Shown: positions 1 through 10,168, counted from the first letter of the stretch. The stretch is 64,000 nucleotides of DNA from Neomesorhizobium albiziae (GCF_900114255.1 NZ_FOSL01000020.1:30169-94168), one strand, 5' to 3'. Made by a program: numbers and translations. The notes: generated from the letters alone by a model not told the origin.

Positions 1-76
1 AGGTTGCCACCATATCCGCAAGAGGTTATAGCGCCGCCTGCTCTGCGGGCCGCGACCCGCAATCCAGGAATTTCCG

Positions 77-766
77 ATGATCCAGCCAGAACTTGTCATT
101 TTCGATTGCGACGGCGTGCTCGTCGATTCCGAGATCATCGCCTCACGCGTCGAAGCCGAGCTTCTGACCGCCGCCGGTTTCGAGATTTCGGCCGAGGAGA
201 TTTCGGAAACCTATGCCGGCCTGACCTTCAAGGACATCATGCTCAGGATCGAGGAGAAGTCCAAGATCCCGTTCCAGGCGTCACTGATCGATCAGGCCGA
301 GGTGCTGGTCGACCGCCGCCTTGCCGGCGAGGTTCGCGCCATCGACGGCGCCCACGAGGCGGTCAACGGCATCACCTCAAAACGCTGCATCTGCTCGAAC
401 TCACGCAGCGAGAGGCTCGATGCCATGCTGACGCGAACGCGGCTGAAGCCTTTTTTCGAAGGCCGCATCTTTTCTGCGCTGGAAACGCCGACCGGCAAGC
501 CGAAGCCGGCGCCCGACGTTTTCCTCCACGCCGCGCAGCAGATGGATGCCGATCCCGCGCAGACTTTCGTCATCGAGGATTCAGTGCATGGCATCGCCGG
601 CGCCAGGGCCGCGGGCATGCGGGTGATCGGTTTCACCGGCGCTTCCCACACCTATCCAGGCCATGCCGACGCGCTGACGGATGCCGGCGCCGAAACCGTC
701 ATCCGTCGCTGGGCGGAACTGAAAAGCACGATTGCAGCACTTGCCGTCTGGTCCGAAGACGCCTGA
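77..766 (+). CDS. HAD-superfamily (subfamily IA) phosphatase
   Basis: Predicted cytosolic Mg-dependent phosphatase of 229 residues, a usual length for phosphoglycolate phosphatase and beta-phosphoglucomutase-like HAD enzymes. Motif I is FDCDGVLVDSE with the nucleophile Asp10 and acid/base Asp12. A GKPKPAP segment near residue 140 carries the motif III lysine, and VIEDSVHG near 165 gives the motif IV acidic pair. A helical cap lies between motifs I and II. The ATG at 77 is preceded by AGGA at a suitable distance. It is the first complete gene in the window, convergent with the LysR gene. The substrate cannot be read from sequence; a phosphosugar or phosphoglycolate is the family expectation. 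Confidence 0.85.
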   Translation: MIQPELVIFDCDGVLVDSEIIASRVEAELLTAAGFEISAEEISETYAGLTFKDIMLRIEEKSKIPFQASLIDQAEVLVDRRLAGEVRAIDGAHEAVNGITSKRCICSNSRSERLDAMLTRTRLKPFFEGRIFSALETPTGKPKPAPDVFLHAAQQMDADPAQTFVIEDSVHGIAGARAAGMRVIGFTGASHTYPGHADALTDAGAETVIRRWAELKSTIAALAVWSEDA

Positions 767-784
767 AGCCGCTCAGGCGTTTCC
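759..784 (+). terminator. possible terminator hairpin at the end of the HAD gene
   Basis: ACGCCTGA and TCAGGCGT form an 8-bp perfect stem around a six-base loop, followed by TTTCC. The stem includes the HAD stop codon. The short T tract makes this only a possible intrinsic terminator. Confidence 0.35.
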
Positions 785-805
785 ATACACCATTATCCGG
801 GCCGC

Positions 806-1693
806 CTAGGATGCCGCCTGCACCGCATCGAGCAGCCATTCGCTGAGCATGCCCACCTCCGGCCGCGCATTCCTCGGATGTACGAGATGAAAGTCGTAGC
901 CGTCGATGGCGGGACCGAAGGGCTGCAGCAGCACGCCGGAAGCGAGGTCATCGGCGACGAGCACAAGACTGAGCAGTGCCACACCCTGGCCGGCGATCGC
1001 CGCCTGCGCGGCATGGCCGTCGTCGTTGAAACTGATGCCCGCTTCGCCGTCGATGGAGTGCATGCCTGCCGCATCGAGCCAGCGCCGCCAGGTCGGCGTA
1101 TCGGCATTCGGATGCCGCCACCTGGAATGAAGCAGAGTGACATGGTGCAGGTCGTCCAGCGTCTTCAATCCCAGGCGGGCGCTGCAGACGGGCGCGAATC
1201 GGTTGGCCATCAACCGGGTTGAACTGAGATCGGGATAGGGCCCGCGCCCATAGCGGACGGCGGCGTCGGCGATGCCAGTGCGGAAATCGACGGGATCGTC
1301 GGAGGCGTGCAGGCTGAGGTCGACGGACGGATACCTCTCGCGGAAAGAAGCCACCCGCGGCACCAGCCAGCGCGCGGTGAACGAGGTGGTTGCCGATAGC
1401 GTCACCACACTGCGACGCTTTTCAGAGATGCGGATCACCGCGTTGGAGAAGGCATCGAATCCGTCCCTGAGAACAGGGTAAAGCTCACGCCCCTCGCGCG
1501 TCAGCGCGACCTGCCGGGTGCGGCGTTCAAACAACCGCAGCCCAAGCGTTTCCTCCAGCAACCTGATTTGATGGCTGATCGCAGTCGGCGTCACGGCTAG
1601 TTCCTCGGCCGCCTGCTTGAAGCTCTGATGCCTGGCTGCGGCTTCAAAAGCCCGCAGCGTGGCGAGTGGCGGCAACGCTCGACGCATGAACAT
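806..1693 (-). CDS. LysR-family transcriptional regulator (GcvA-like)
   Basis: 295-residue LysR-type regulator. Residues about 8-66 form the winged helix-turn-helix (LRAFEAAARHQSFKQAAEEL, then a recognition helix beginning TPTAISHQ). The rest is the periplasmic-binding-protein-like effector domain. It is divergent from the FMN azoreductase gene with a 129-base spacer, the classical LysR arrangement, so that gene is the likely target along with its own promoter. A second in-frame ATG lies two codons in (1687) and cannot be excluded as the start. The inducer is unknown. Confidence 0.88.
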   Translation of the reverse strand: MFMRRALPPLATLRAFEAAARHQSFKQAAEELAVTPTAISHQIRLLEETLGLRLFERRTRQVALTREGRELYPVLRDGFDAFSNAVIRISEKRRSVVTLSATTSFTARWLVPRVASFRERYPSVDLSLHASDDPVDFRTGIADAAVRYGRGPYPDLSSTRLMANRFAPVCSARLGLKTLDDLHHVTLLHSRWRHPNADTPTWRRWLDAAGMHSIDGEAGISFNDDGHAAQAAIAGQGVALLSLVLVADDLASGVLLQPFGPAIDGYDFHLVHPRNARPEVGMLSEWLLDAVQAAS

Positions 1694-1822
1694 GCCTCAT
1701 CTGTCTGATGACGAATTCGATTTCGTCACTCGCCCTAACATCCCCTATTTCAACATGGAAGGCGAGCGAAACCAAAGCACCCGCTCGCTTCAGATGAGAT
1801 CAACTGTTTCATGGACGTGGAA

Positions 1823-2515
1823 ATGACCAACATCCTGCACATCGATTCCAGCGCCCGCCCCTATTCCTCGGCTGAAAATCCCTATGGCTCGCACAGCCGC
1901 CGGCTGACCCAGCGCTTCGCCCGCACCTGGTGCGAGGCGCAGCCCGACGACACAATCGTCTATCGCGATGTCGGCCAGCAGCCGCCGCAACCCGTGACCG
2001 GCGGCTGGATCCACGCGGCTTTCACCAAGCCGGAGATGCGGTTGCCCTGGATGAACGAAACGCTTCTCGAAAGCGACAAGCTCGTCGATGAGCTGCTGGC
2101 CGCCGACATCATCGTCGCCGGCGTTCCGATGTACAATTTCGCGCCGCCGGCGCAGTTCAAGGCGTGGATCGACAATATCGTGAGGGTCGGCAGAACCTTC
2201 GGTTTCGATCGCTCTCGCGCCGGCGAGCCCTACTGGCCGCTGCTGTCGCAGGCCGAAAAGACGCTGGTCATCCTGTCGTCGCGTGGCGACTACGGCTATG
2301 GGCGCGGTGGCCGGATCGAGGCGATGAACCATGTCGAGGCCAGCATCTCCACGGCCTTCAACTACATCGGCGTCACCGACATCCGGACGATCGCCATCGA
2401 ATACGACGAATTCGCCGACGAGCGGCTTCAGGCATCGATCGCACGCGCCGAAGCCAATGTCGACGCGCTGGTCGCAACGCTACGCGGAGAACGCCGGAGC
2501 CGCAATGCGGCCTGA
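1823..2515 (+). CDS. azoR: FMN-dependent NADH:quinone/azo oxidoreductase (AzoR family)
   Basis: Flavodoxin-fold NAD(P)H oxidoreductase, about 230 residues, acting on quinones and azo or nitro compounds by two-electron reduction. Features seen: the N-terminal LHIDSSAR phosphate-binding loop, the flavin-contacting segment PMYNFAPPAQFKAW, and SSRGDYGYG near residue 150. The start at 1823 is preferred over the in-frame ATG at 1811 because GTGGAA lies just ahead of it. It is divergent from the LysR gene, which probably controls it. A strong hairpin with a T-run overlaps the stop codon. Physiological role is inferred as quinone or electrophile detoxification. Confidence 0.87.
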   Translation: MTNILHIDSSARPYSSAENPYGSHSRRLTQRFARTWCEAQPDDTIVYRDVGQQPPQPVTGGWIHAAFTKPEMRLPWMNETLLESDKLVDELLAADIIVAGVPMYNFAPPAQFKAWIDNIVRVGRTFGFDRSRAGEPYWPLLSQAEKTLVILSSRGDYGYGRGGRIEAMNHVEASISTAFNYIGVTDIRTIAIEYDEFADERLQASIARAEANVDALVATLRGERRSRNAA

Positions 2516-2549
2516 AGCCGGGAGCAGCTATTCCGGCTTCTTTTTCTTC
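2514..2549 (+). terminator. intrinsic terminator of azoR
   Basis: GAAGCCGG pairs with CCGGCTTC across a short loop and is followed at once by TTTTTCTTC, a good rho-independent terminator for the rightward azoR transcript. It lies inside the 3' end of the convergent lipoprotein gene, whose last codons (Lys-rich, PKKKKPE) encode the T-run on the other strand. Confidence 0.7.
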
Positions 2550-3094
2550 GGCTCGCCTTCGTCATAGCCCGCGAAAATCTGGACGTCGCGCTCCGCTGGT
2601 ACGGGGATGACCACGTTGGGATCGCTGAACATCCACTGCGTCGATTCGGAGCCTACGGCGGTCGGATAGCTATGCAGCTTGGAATAAAGCACCTCGTCGC
2701 CGCGCACGACTACAATGCGGATGGGCATGGTCACGTTACCGGCCTTGCCTGCCGGACCGGGCACCACCTTGCCGGCAACCGCGACATTCATGGTCAGGTT
2801 GCCGTCAGCGCTCTTGCAGCTGCGCGTAACGTCGGAGATCGACGCCTGGTAGATGACCTTGGTTGGGTCGTCCTGGCCGCCCTTTTCATAGGTGTTGAAG
2901 AAGGCGGTTCCTTCGCGCAGCGTGATCGCCGGGCAATAGGCGCGCAGTTCGCTTGCGAGGATCTTGCCTTCCGGCGGCTTCAAATCGTCGGTCGCCGCAA
3001 TCGCATTCTTGTCGCCAGACTGGCAACCTGCGGCGGCGAGCATAAAGCCAGCCAGAGCGAAACCCGTGAAAAAGCGACTGTCGATCAACGCCAT
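2528..3094 (-). CDS. putative lipoprotein of unknown function
   Basis: 188-residue predicted lipoprotein. The start at 3094 is chosen because a GAGAGGGAAG ribosome-binding site lies just ahead and because it places a proper signal peptide (MALIDSRFFTGFALAGFMLA) before the lipobox AAGC, giving a lipidated Cys about 23 residues in. The mature part has two further cysteines (CPAI, RSCK) and ends in a Lys-rich tail. It resembles conserved rhizobial envelope proteins without an assigned domain. It is convergent with azoR and divergent from thrC. Function is not known. Confidence 0.75.
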   Translation of the reverse strand: MALIDSRFFTGFALAGFMLAAAGCQSGDKNAIAATDDLKPPEGKILASELRAYCPAITLREGTAFFNTYEKGGQDDPTKVIYQASISDVTRSCKSADGNLTMNVAVAGKVVPGPAGKAGNVTMPIRIVVVRGDEVLYSKLHSYPTAVGSESTQWMFSDPNVVIPVPAERDVQIFAGYDEGEPKKKKPE

Positions 3095-3216
3095 ACTGCA
3101 CTTCCCTCTCGCAAACGGGCCGTCTATAGCAACCCGGCGGCAAAAATGCGACTGCGGAACGCGGTTTTCCAAAGTCTGCTACCAGCCGGCATCGACGCCG
3201 CTATGGACAGGTGAGC

Positions 3217-4614
3217 ATGCAGTACATCAGCACCCGCGGGGACGCCCCCGAGCTTGGATTTTCGGACGCTGTCCTTACTGGCCTCGCCCGCGACGGCGGG
3301 CTCTACGTTCCCAAGCAGTGGCCGCAATTCAGCGCAGCCGAGATTCGCGCCATGCGCGGCCTTGCCTATCCGGATCTGGCGATCCGCGTGCTGACGCCCT
3401 TTCTCGGCGGGGAAATCGCAGCACCCGTCTTCGAAAAACTGGTGCGCGGAGCCTATGCCACGTTCCGGCACGATGCGGTCTGCCCACTGGTGCAGAGCGG
3501 ACCCAACAGCTTCATTCTCGAACTCTTCCACGGACCGACGCTCGCCTTCAAGGACGTGGCGATGCAGTTGCTGGCGCGGCTTCTCGACCATGTGCTCGCC
3601 GAACGCGGCCAGCATGCGACGATCGCCGGCGCAACTTCGGGCGATACCGGCGGGGCGGCCATCGACGCCTTCGCCGGCCGCGACCGCACCGACATCTTCA
3701 TCCTGTTCCCGCACGGCCGGGTCTCGCCGGTGCAACAGCGGCAGATGACGACATCCACCGCCGCCAATGTCCACGCGCTCGCCATCGAAGGCAATTTCGA
3801 CGATTGCCAGGGGCTGCTGAAGGACATGTTCAACGATCACGCCTTCCGTGACAGGGTCGCGCTGTCTGGCGTGAATTCGATCAACTGGGCCCGTATCATG
3901 GCCCAGATCGTCTATTATTTCTCGTCGGCGCTGACGCTTGGCAGCCCCGACCGCCCGGTTTCCTTCACCGTTCCGACGGGCAATTTCGGCGACATATTCG
4001 CCGGTTACGCGGCCAAGCGCATGGGCTTGCCCATCGACCGGCTGGTGATCGCCACCAACGACAACGACATACTTGCCCGCACGATGGCCTCTGGCGAATA
4101 CCGCACGACGGGCGTTGTCGCGACCACATCGCCGTCGATGGATATCCAGGTGTCGTCGAATTTCGAGCGGCTGCTGTTCGAATCCGGCGGCCGTGACGCC
4201 GCCACTGTGCGGCGCTATATGGCCGGCCTGAAGCAATCGGGCGCCTTCACCATCGAAAAAGCGCAGATGCAAAACATCCGTGGCGAATTCTCAGCCGGCC
4301 GTTCGTCTATGGCAGAGACCGACGAAACGATACGCTCGACGCTCGCCTCGACCGGCTATCTGCTCGACCCGCACACGGCAACCGCCGTCCATGTCGCCAA
4401 TACGCAGCCGAAGAGCACAATACCGATGATTGTGCTTGCCACCGCCCACCCGGCGAAATTCCCTGCCGCGGTCGAAAAAGCATCGGGGGTTGCGCCGAAA
4501 CTCCCGTCGTGGCTTGATGGGATGATGCTGCGTGAAGAAAAGTTTACCGTTCTTCCATCAGAACTGAAAATGGTGGAAGATCATATTAGTCGCCGTGCGC
4601 GGGCGGCGCGTTAG
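3217..4614 (+). CDS. thrC: threonine synthase
   Basis: PLP-dependent fold-type II enzyme converting O-phospho-L-homoserine to threonine, about 465 residues as usual for the bacterial ThrC type. HGPTLAFKDVAMQ carries the Schiff-base lysine (Lys112), and GATSGDTGGAA is the phosphate-binding loop. PTGNFGDIFAGY is the conserved C-terminal cofactor segment. The ATG at 3217 is preferred over the GTG two codons upstream because the protein family starts at MQY and AGGTG precedes it. The M16 peptidase gene follows after 14 bases, suggesting cotranscription. The partner homoserine kinase thrB lies about 8 kb downstream in the cytochrome oxidase block. Confidence 0.95.
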   Translation: MQYISTRGDAPELGFSDAVLTGLARDGGLYVPKQWPQFSAAEIRAMRGLAYPDLAIRVLTPFLGGEIAAPVFEKLVRGAYATFRHDAVCPLVQSGPNSFILELFHGPTLAFKDVAMQLLARLLDHVLAERGQHATIAGATSGDTGGAAIDAFAGRDRTDIFILFPHGRVSPVQQRQMTTSTAANVHALAIEGNFDDCQGLLKDMFNDHAFRDRVALSGVNSINWARIMAQIVYYFSSALTLGSPDRPVSFTVPTGNFGDIFAGYAAKRMGLPIDRLVIATNDNDILARTMASGEYRTTGVVATTSPSMDIQVSSNFERLLFESGGRDAATVRRYMAGLKQSGAFTIEKAQMQNIRGEFSAGRSSMAETDETIRSTLASTGYLLDPHTATAVHVANTQPKSTIPMIVLATAHPAKFPAAVEKASGVAPKLPSWLDGMMLREEKFTVLPSELKMVEDHISRRARAAR

Positions 4615-4628
4615 GGAGTAAATCGTAC

Positions 4629-5921
4629 ATGGGTGTTGAGGTAAGCCGTCTGTCGAACGGCCTGACAGTCGCCACCGAAACGCTGCCACAAGTCGAATCC
4701 GTTGCCCTCGGCGTCTGGGTCAAGTCCGGCGCAAGAAACGAGCGCGAGGACGAGCATGGCATGGCCCATCTGCTCGAACACATGGCGTTCAAGGGCACCA
4801 ACAAACGCAGTGCGTGGAAGATCGCCTCGGAAATCGAGGACGTCGGCGGCGAAATCAATGCAGCCACCAGCGTCGAAACGACATCCTTTTATGCGCGCGT
4901 GCTGCGCGACGATGTCCCGCTCGCCATCGATATCCTGTCCGACATCCTGACGGACTCACGCTTCGACGAGCACGAACTCGAACGCGAGCAGCATGTGATC
5001 CTGCAGGAGATCGGCGCCGCGCACGACACGCCCGACGACATCGTCTTCGACCGCTTCACCGAAACGGCCTTCCGTCACCAGACCATCGGCCGCTCCATCC
5101 TCGGCACACCCGAGACAGTGAAATCCTTCACCTCCAAACAGTTGCACGACTTCATGGAGCGCCAGTACGGCGCCGAGCGCATGGTGGTCGTGGCCGCCGG
5201 CGCCATCAAGCACGACGAGTTCGTGCGCGAGGTCGAGCGCAATCTCGGCTCGTTCCGCACCAAGGCCGAAAGCGCGCTGCCGCAATATGCTCACTATGTC
5301 GGCGGCGACTATCGCGAGAACCGCGACCTGATGGACGCGCAGATCGTGCTCGGTTTCGAGGGCCGGGCCTATCACGTGCGCGATTTCTACGCCTCGCAGG
5401 TTTTGTCGATGATTCTCGGCGGCGGCATGTCGTCGCGGCTTTTCCAGGAGGTGCGCGAGAAGCGCGGCCTCTGCTATTCGGTCTATGCCTTTCACTGGGG
5501 CTTCTCCGACACCGGCATTTTCGGCATCCACGCCGCGACCGGGCAGAGCGATATCGCCGAACTCGTGCCGGTGATCGTCAGCGAACTGCAGAAGGCCGGC
5601 GATGCGATCCTGCAGGAGGAACTCAACCGGGCGCGCGCGCAATATCGCGCCGGGCTGGTCATGTCGGCCGAAAGCTCGGCCAGCCGCGCCTCGCAGATCG
5701 CCCGGCAGCTCCTGCTCTTCGGCCGGCCGATCGGCATGGACGAGCTTGTGGAGCGGCTGTCGAACCTTACCGTCGAGCGCCTCACCGATCTGTCGGGGCG
5801 TCTGTTCTCGACCAAGCCGACAGTCACCGCCGTCGGTCCTGTCGGCACGCTGGCGCCCTATGAGGCGATCCGCGACGCATTGCCTACCTCGGGCATCACA
5901 GCCCGCAGACTTGCCGTCTGA
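4629..5921 (+). CDS. M16-family zinc metallopeptidase (processing-peptidase-like)
   Basis: 430-residue M16 (pitrilysin/MPP beta-like) peptidase. The inverted zinc motif HLLEH is at residues 47-51, with the downstream Glu expected in the ELEREQHVILQEI region near residue 125. A second M16 domain contains GGGMSSRLFQEVREKRGLCYSVYA, the usual C-terminal signature region. There is no signal peptide, so it is probably cytosolic. GGGAG precedes the start. It directly follows thrC, an arrangement common in alphaproteobacteria, and is followed at 17 bases by a GNAT gene. The natural substrate is unknown. Confidence 0.92.
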   Translation: MGVEVSRLSNGLTVATETLPQVESVALGVWVKSGARNEREDEHGMAHLLEHMAFKGTNKRSAWKIASEIEDVGGEINAATSVETTSFYARVLRDDVPLAIDILSDILTDSRFDEHELEREQHVILQEIGAAHDTPDDIVFDRFTETAFRHQTIGRSILGTPETVKSFTSKQLHDFMERQYGAERMVVVAAGAIKHDEFVREVERNLGSFRTKAESALPQYAHYVGGDYRENRDLMDAQIVLGFEGRAYHVRDFYASQVLSMILGGGMSSRLFQEVREKRGLCYSVYAFHWGFSDTGIFGIHAATGQSDIAELVPVIVSELQKAGDAILQEELNRARAQYRAGLVMSAESSASRASQIARQLLLFGRPIGMDELVERLSNLTVERLTDLSGRLFSTKPTVTAVGPVGTLAPYEAIRDALPTSGITARRLAV

Positions 5922-5938
5922 CACCGGACACCAAGGCA

Positions 5939-6535
5939 ATGTTTCCGCTGCCTTTCTTCCGCCGAGAACTTCCGGCGCTGAAAGCGGAGCGCATCACCTT
6001 GCGGCTGCCGGAACCCAACGACTACCGTGAATGGGCGGCGCTGCGCCAGACGAGCCGCGCCTTCCTCGAGCCCTGGGAGCCGCGCTGGTCTCCGGATGAA
6101 CTCGAGCGCAGCGCATGGCGCCAGCGCATCCGCCGCTACCGCGAGGATTTCGAGCAAGGGCTTGCTGTCGCCTTCTTCATTTTCGAAAGCCGCTCGGGCA
6201 AGCTGATGGGCGGCATCACCGTGGGCAACATCCGCCACGGCGTTTCGCAATCCGGCCAGATCGGCTACTGGATCGGTGAGCGCTATGCCGGCCAAGGCTT
6301 CATGCTCGAAGCTGTGAAACTGGTCGTCCATTTCGCTTTCGAGACGCTGAGGTTGCACCGCATCGAGGCTGCCTGTATTCCCAACAACGCGCGTTCGGTG
6401 CGTGTGCTTGAAAAAGCCGGATTTCAGCGCGAAGGCCTCTTGCGATCCTATCTCCGGATCAACGGCAGCTGGCAGGATCACTATCTCTACGCCCTCATTT
6501 CCGACGACTGGGGCGGCAGCAAAACACGAGGCTGA
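5939..6535 (+). CDS. GNAT-family N-acetyltransferase (RimJ/RimL type)
   Basis: 198-residue acetyltransferase resembling the ribosomal-protein alanine acetyltransferases. The N-terminal strand ITLRLPEPNDYREW, the acetyl-CoA region IGERYAGQGFMLEAVKLV and NARSVRVLEKAGFQREGLL are the usual GNAT motifs A and B. RHGVSQSGQIGYWIG precedes the acetyl-CoA loop. It probably transfers acetyl to an alpha-amino group of a protein or small molecule; the substrate is not determinable. It lies in the thrC - M16 - GNAT - EAL series with short gaps. Confidence 0.88.
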   Translation: MFPLPFFRRELPALKAERITLRLPEPNDYREWAALRQTSRAFLEPWEPRWSPDELERSAWRQRIRRYREDFEQGLAVAFFIFESRSGKLMGGITVGNIRHGVSQSGQIGYWIGERYAGQGFMLEAVKLVVHFAFETLRLHRIEAACIPNNARSVRVLEKAGFQREGLLRSYLRINGSWQDHYLYALISDDWGGSKTRG

Positions 6536-6538
6536 TTT

Positions 6539-9427
6539 TTGGTACGATTCTTCAAGAGCGGGAACTTGCTGGCGTTTGCCCTTGCGGCAATTGTCACCTT
6601 GTGCGCCGTCTCGTCGGCTCTGGCCATCGAGCCGATCAAGATTGCCCGCGACGACGTCGCGCTGGATCTTTCCGGCGCCGTCGAAATCTACCGGGACCAG
6701 GGCGAAAATTTCCAGGTTTCCACGGCACCCGGCCCGGACGGCATCGTCCGCCGCATCGAGGTCGAGGCCAACGATGCGCGCTCGACAGGCGATTGGGCAG
6801 TGTTTGCACTCGCCAACACCACCGACGAGCAGATCGACCGACTGATCGTGGCGCCACATTTCCGGCTGGTGAATTCCGGGCTGTTCTGGCCGGACCTCGG
6901 TTCGAGCCGCATCGCGGCGATCACCCCCAGCGAAGGTTTCGCGCTCGATCGCCAGGCAAGCCCGGACGCCGACGTCTTCCGCGTCACGCTGAACCCTGGT
7001 TCGGTGGTCACCTTCATCGCCGAGCTCGCCTCGCCGAAACTGCCGCAGGTCTATCTGTGGGAACCTGAATCGTACAAGGATTCAGTGAATTCCTACACGC
7101 TCTACCGCGGCATCGTGATCGGCATTTCCGGCCTTTTGGCGCTGTTCCTGACCATCCTCTTCGTGGTCAAGGGAACCTCGATGTTTCCCGCCACCGCCGC
7201 TCTTTCCTGGTCGGTGCTCGCCTATATCTGCGTCGATTTCGGCTTCCTCAACCGGGTGATCGAGATTTCGCCCGGAAATGAGCAGATATGGCGCGCCGGC
7301 GCCGAGGTGGCGCTTGCCGCGACCTTCGTCGTCTTCCTGTTCACCTATCTCAACCTAAACCGCTGGCACGGCCATTTCAGCTACGGCGCCCTGGCCTGGG
7401 TTCTCGGCCTGGTGCTGATCGCCGGAGTGGCGGTCGTCGATCCGGCGATTGCTGCCGGGATCGCGCGCGTCTCGTTCGCCGCCACCGCCATCGTCGGCAT
7501 TGGCCTGATCGTCTATCTCGGCATACAGGGCTACGACCGCGCCATCATGCTGGTGCCGAGCTGGCTGATGGTGCTGGTCTGGATGGCGGGATCCTGGATG
7601 GCGATCACTGGCGTGCTCGACAATGACGTCGTGCAGCCGGCGCTTGGCGGCGCGTTGATCCTGATCATCCTGCTGATCGGCTTCACCGTCATGCAGCATG
7701 CCTTCGCCGGCGGCGGCCTTTACCAGGGTCTATTCAGCGACATGGAGCGCCAGGCGCTCGCCGTTACTGGTGCTGGCGATACCGTCTGGGACTGGGACGT
7801 GCTGCGCGACCGCGTGGTGACCCGGCCGGACGTCAGCAACCAGCTCGGCCTCGCCCCCAACAGCCTCACCGGCCCGGCGCGCAACTGGCTGCCGGTATTG
7901 CATTCCGACGATCGCGACACCTTCCGCACCACACTCGACGTGGTGCTGGAGCACCGGCGCGGCCGCGTCTCCCAGAATTTCCGGCTGCGCGGCGCCGATG
8001 GCCACTATCACTGGTTCGCACTGCGGGCCCGGCCCGTCATCGGCTCCGACGGCGAGGTGATCCGCTGCGTCGGCACGCTGGTCGACGTGACCGAGCAGAA
8101 GAAGGCCGAGGAGCGCCTGCTGCACGACGCCGTGCACGACAACCTGACGGGCCTCCCGAGCCGCGAGTTGTTCCTCAACCGCCTGGAGGGCATTATTTCC
8201 ATCGCCAAGGGCGAGGAGTCGATCAGGCCCACGGTCTTCGTCATCGATATCGACCGCTTCAAGCAGGTCAATGACGGGCTCGGCATCTCCGCGGGCGACA
8301 CTATCCTGCTCACCATCGCGCGGCGTCTCCATCGTCTGCTCAAGCCGCGCGATACGCTGTCGCGCTTTGCCGGCGACCAGTTCGCCCTGATGCTGCTTTC
8401 CGAACAGGACCCGGCGCACATCGCTGGCGTCGCCGACGCGATCAAGCAGGCGATCCGCGCGCCGATCACCTTTGCCAAGCGCGAAATCGTGCTGACCGCG
8501 TCGATCGGCCTGATCACCTGGACGCAGGCACAGGCCTCCGCCGAGGATATGGTCAAGGACGCGGAACTCGCCATGCATCAGGCAAAGCGTTTCGGCGGCG
8601 ACCGCATCGAGCCGTTCCGGCCGGCGTTCCGCTCCGTCGGCACCGATCGCCTGCAGCTCGAATCCGACCTTCGCCGGGCGATCGACCGCAAGGAGTTCAC
8701 GCTCGCCTATCAGCCGATCGTGCGCCTCGAAGACCGCTCGGTCGCTGGCTTCGAAGCGCTGCTGCGCTGGGAGCACCCGCGCCGGGGCTCCATCCCGCCA
8801 TCGGATTTCATCCCGGTCGCGGAAAGCTGCGGCCTGATCGTGCAGCTCGGCCTGTTTGCCATGCAGAAGGCCGCCGACGACCTGGCGATGTGGCAAAAGC
8901 AGATCGGCGACGTGCCGCTTTCTGTTTCGGTCAATCTTTCCAGCCGGCAGCTGATCCGCCGCGATCTCGTCACCGACGTCCGCTCGGTGATCGCCCGCGC
9001 CAATCTGAAGCCGCGCTGTTTCCGGCTCGAGCTGACCGAATCGCTGATAATGGACAATCCCGAGCAATCAAACCATGTGCTCTCGAAGCTGAAGAAGCTC
9101 GGCATCGGCCTGTCGCTCGACGATTTCGGCACCGGTTATTCGTCGCTCGCCTACCTGACGCGTTTCCCCTTCGACACGATCAAGATCGACAAGAGCTTCG
9201 TCGACGACACCACGCCGAAGCGTGAAGTGCTGCTCAAATCCATGGTCAACATGGCGCACGATCTCGGCATGTCGGTTGTGGCCGAGGGTGTTGCCGATGA
9301 AAGCGACGCGCTACGGCTTCGCCAGATGGGTTGCGAATATGTGCAGAGCTTCATGTTCGGCTCGCCACAACCGGGCGACACCGTGCTCAAACTGCTGAAG
9401 GAACAATATCCCGTCGCTCAGGCGTGA
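6539..9427 (+). CDS. membrane-bound PAS-GGDEF-EAL protein, probable c-di-GMP phosphodiesterase
   Basis: 962-residue inner-membrane signalling protein. A signal peptide (cleavage after about residue 30) leads to a periplasmic sensory region. Several membrane spans follow (residues about 185-390, 7TMR-DISM-like), then a PAS/PAC domain (about 395-520), GGDEF (about 530-690) and EAL (about 710-950). The GGDEF signature reads AGDQF (residues 611-615), so diguanylate cyclase activity is doubtful. The EAL domain keeps its catalytic set: EALLRW at 739, [29 protein letters not shown] and AEGV. The likely role is c-di-GMP hydrolysis gated by an external signal. The start is a TTG, supported by GAGG eight bases ahead and by the signal peptide. 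Its 3' end overlaps yqgE by 10 bases. Confidence 0.9.
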   Translation: MVRFFKSGNLLAFALAAIVTLCAVSSALAIEPIKIARDDVALDLSGAVEIYRDQGENFQVSTAPGPDGIVRRIEVEANDARSTGDWAVFALANTTDEQIDRLIVAPHFRLVNSGLFWPDLGSSRIAAITPSEGFALDRQASPDADVFRVTLNPGSVVTFIAELASPKLPQVYLWEPESYKDSVNSYTLYRGIVIGISGLLALFLTILFVVKGTSMFPATAALSWSVLAYICVDFGFLNRVIEISPGNEQIWRAGAEVALAATFVVFLFTYLNLNRWHGHFSYGALAWVLGLVLIAGVAVVDPAIAAGIARVSFAATAIVGIGLIVYLGIQGYDRAIMLVPSWLMVLVWMAGSWMAITGVLDNDVVQPALGGALILIILLIGFTVMQHAFAGGGLYQGLFSDMERQALAVTGAGDTVWDWDVLRDRVVTRPDVSNQLGLAPNSLTGPARNWLPVLHSDDRDTFRTTLDVVLEHRRGRVSQNFRLRGADGHYHWFALRARPVIGSDGEVIRCVGTLVDVTEQKKAEERLLHDAVHDNLTGLPSRELFLNRLEGIISIAKGEESIRPTVFVIDIDRFKQVNDGLGISAGDTILLTIARRLHRLLKPRDTLSRFAGDQFALMLLSEQDPAHIAGVADAIKQAIRAPITFAKREIVLTASIGLITWTQAQASAEDMVKDAELAMHQAKRFGGDRIEPFRPAFRSVGTDRLQLESDLRRAIDRKEFTLAYQPIVRLEDRSVAGFEALLRWEHPRRGSIPPSDFIPVAESCGLIVQLGLFAMQKAADDLAMWQKQIGDVPLSVSVNLSSRQLIRRDLVTDVRSVIARANLKPRCFRLELTESLIMDNPEQSNHVLSKLKKLGIGLSLDDFGTGYSSLAYLTRFPFDTIKIDKSFVDDTTPKREVLLKSMVNMAHDLGMSVVAEGVADESDALRLRQMGCEYVQSFMFGSPQPGDTVLKLLKEQYPVAQA

Positions 9428-10023
9428 CCGGCGGTCTGGCTGAGATGCGCCGGATCGATGCCGATCGAGGCCATGATGCGGTCGTACTTGCGCTCGATGT
9501 CGGAATCGAACAGCAGGTCGATGCTTGCCGGGCAGGTCAGCCAGCCGTTCTCGGCAATCTCGTGTTCAAGCTGACCGGCGCCCCAGCCGGCGTAACCCAG
9601 CGCCATCAGAGCCTTGCGGGGTCCGCGGCCTGATGAGATCGCCCGTAGTATGTCGATCGTCGCAGTGAGGCAGATGTCCTCCGAAACCGGCAGCGAGGAC
9701 TCCACCATATAGTCGTCCGAATGGAGGACGAAGCCGCGGCTGCGGTCAACCGGGCCACCGTTGCGCACGACGAAATCGCGTGTCGGCGGCGGCAGCCTGA
9801 TCGCCTCCTGCTCGTTCATGATGCCGAGTTGCACCAGAAGATCGGGAAAACGCAGCGGCTGGGTCTGGTTGATGATCAGCCCCATGGCCCCTTCGTCGCT
9901 GTGAGCGCAGATGTAGATGACCGAGCGCGCGAACCGGTCGTCCTTCATGCCGGGCATGGCAATCAGGAACTGGTCGTCAAGAAAGCCGCGCGTCGCGGTC
10001 TTTTTCTGCCGCAAGAGGTCCAT
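9418..10023 (-). CDS. YqgE/AlgH family protein (UPF0301)
   Basis: 201-residue protein of the YqgE/AlgH family. Family features are [20 protein letters not shown] near the N-terminus, [23 protein letters not shown], and a C-terminal [16 protein letters not shown]. It is usually a soluble cytosolic protein. In Pseudomonas a relative affects alginate regulation, but no biochemical activity is established. It is convergent with the EAL protein (10-base overlap) and divergent from the DsbD-N gene. No sign of transfer. Confidence 0.92.
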   Translation of the reverse strand: MDLLRQKKTATRGFLDDQFLIAMPGMKDDRFARSVIYICAHSDEGAMGLIINQTQPLRFPDLLVQLGIMNEQEAIRLPPPTRDFVVRNGGPVDRSRGFVLHSDDYMVESSLPVSEDICLTATIDILRAISSGRGPRKALMALGYAGWGAGQLEHEIAENGWLTCPASIDLLFDSDIERKYDRIMASIGIDPAHLSQTAGHA

Positions 10024-10168
10024 TTTTCGAAGGTAACCTTTTTCCGGCTTACTTGGAAGGCGACTTTCGGGGATGAACCTCCAGTCTGAAGCCAGGTCTC
10101 ACGCGAATATGATGAAATCTGCCGGTTCTGCGGTTGCGAAATGTGTCAGCGCCACTCAAATGTCGGCC

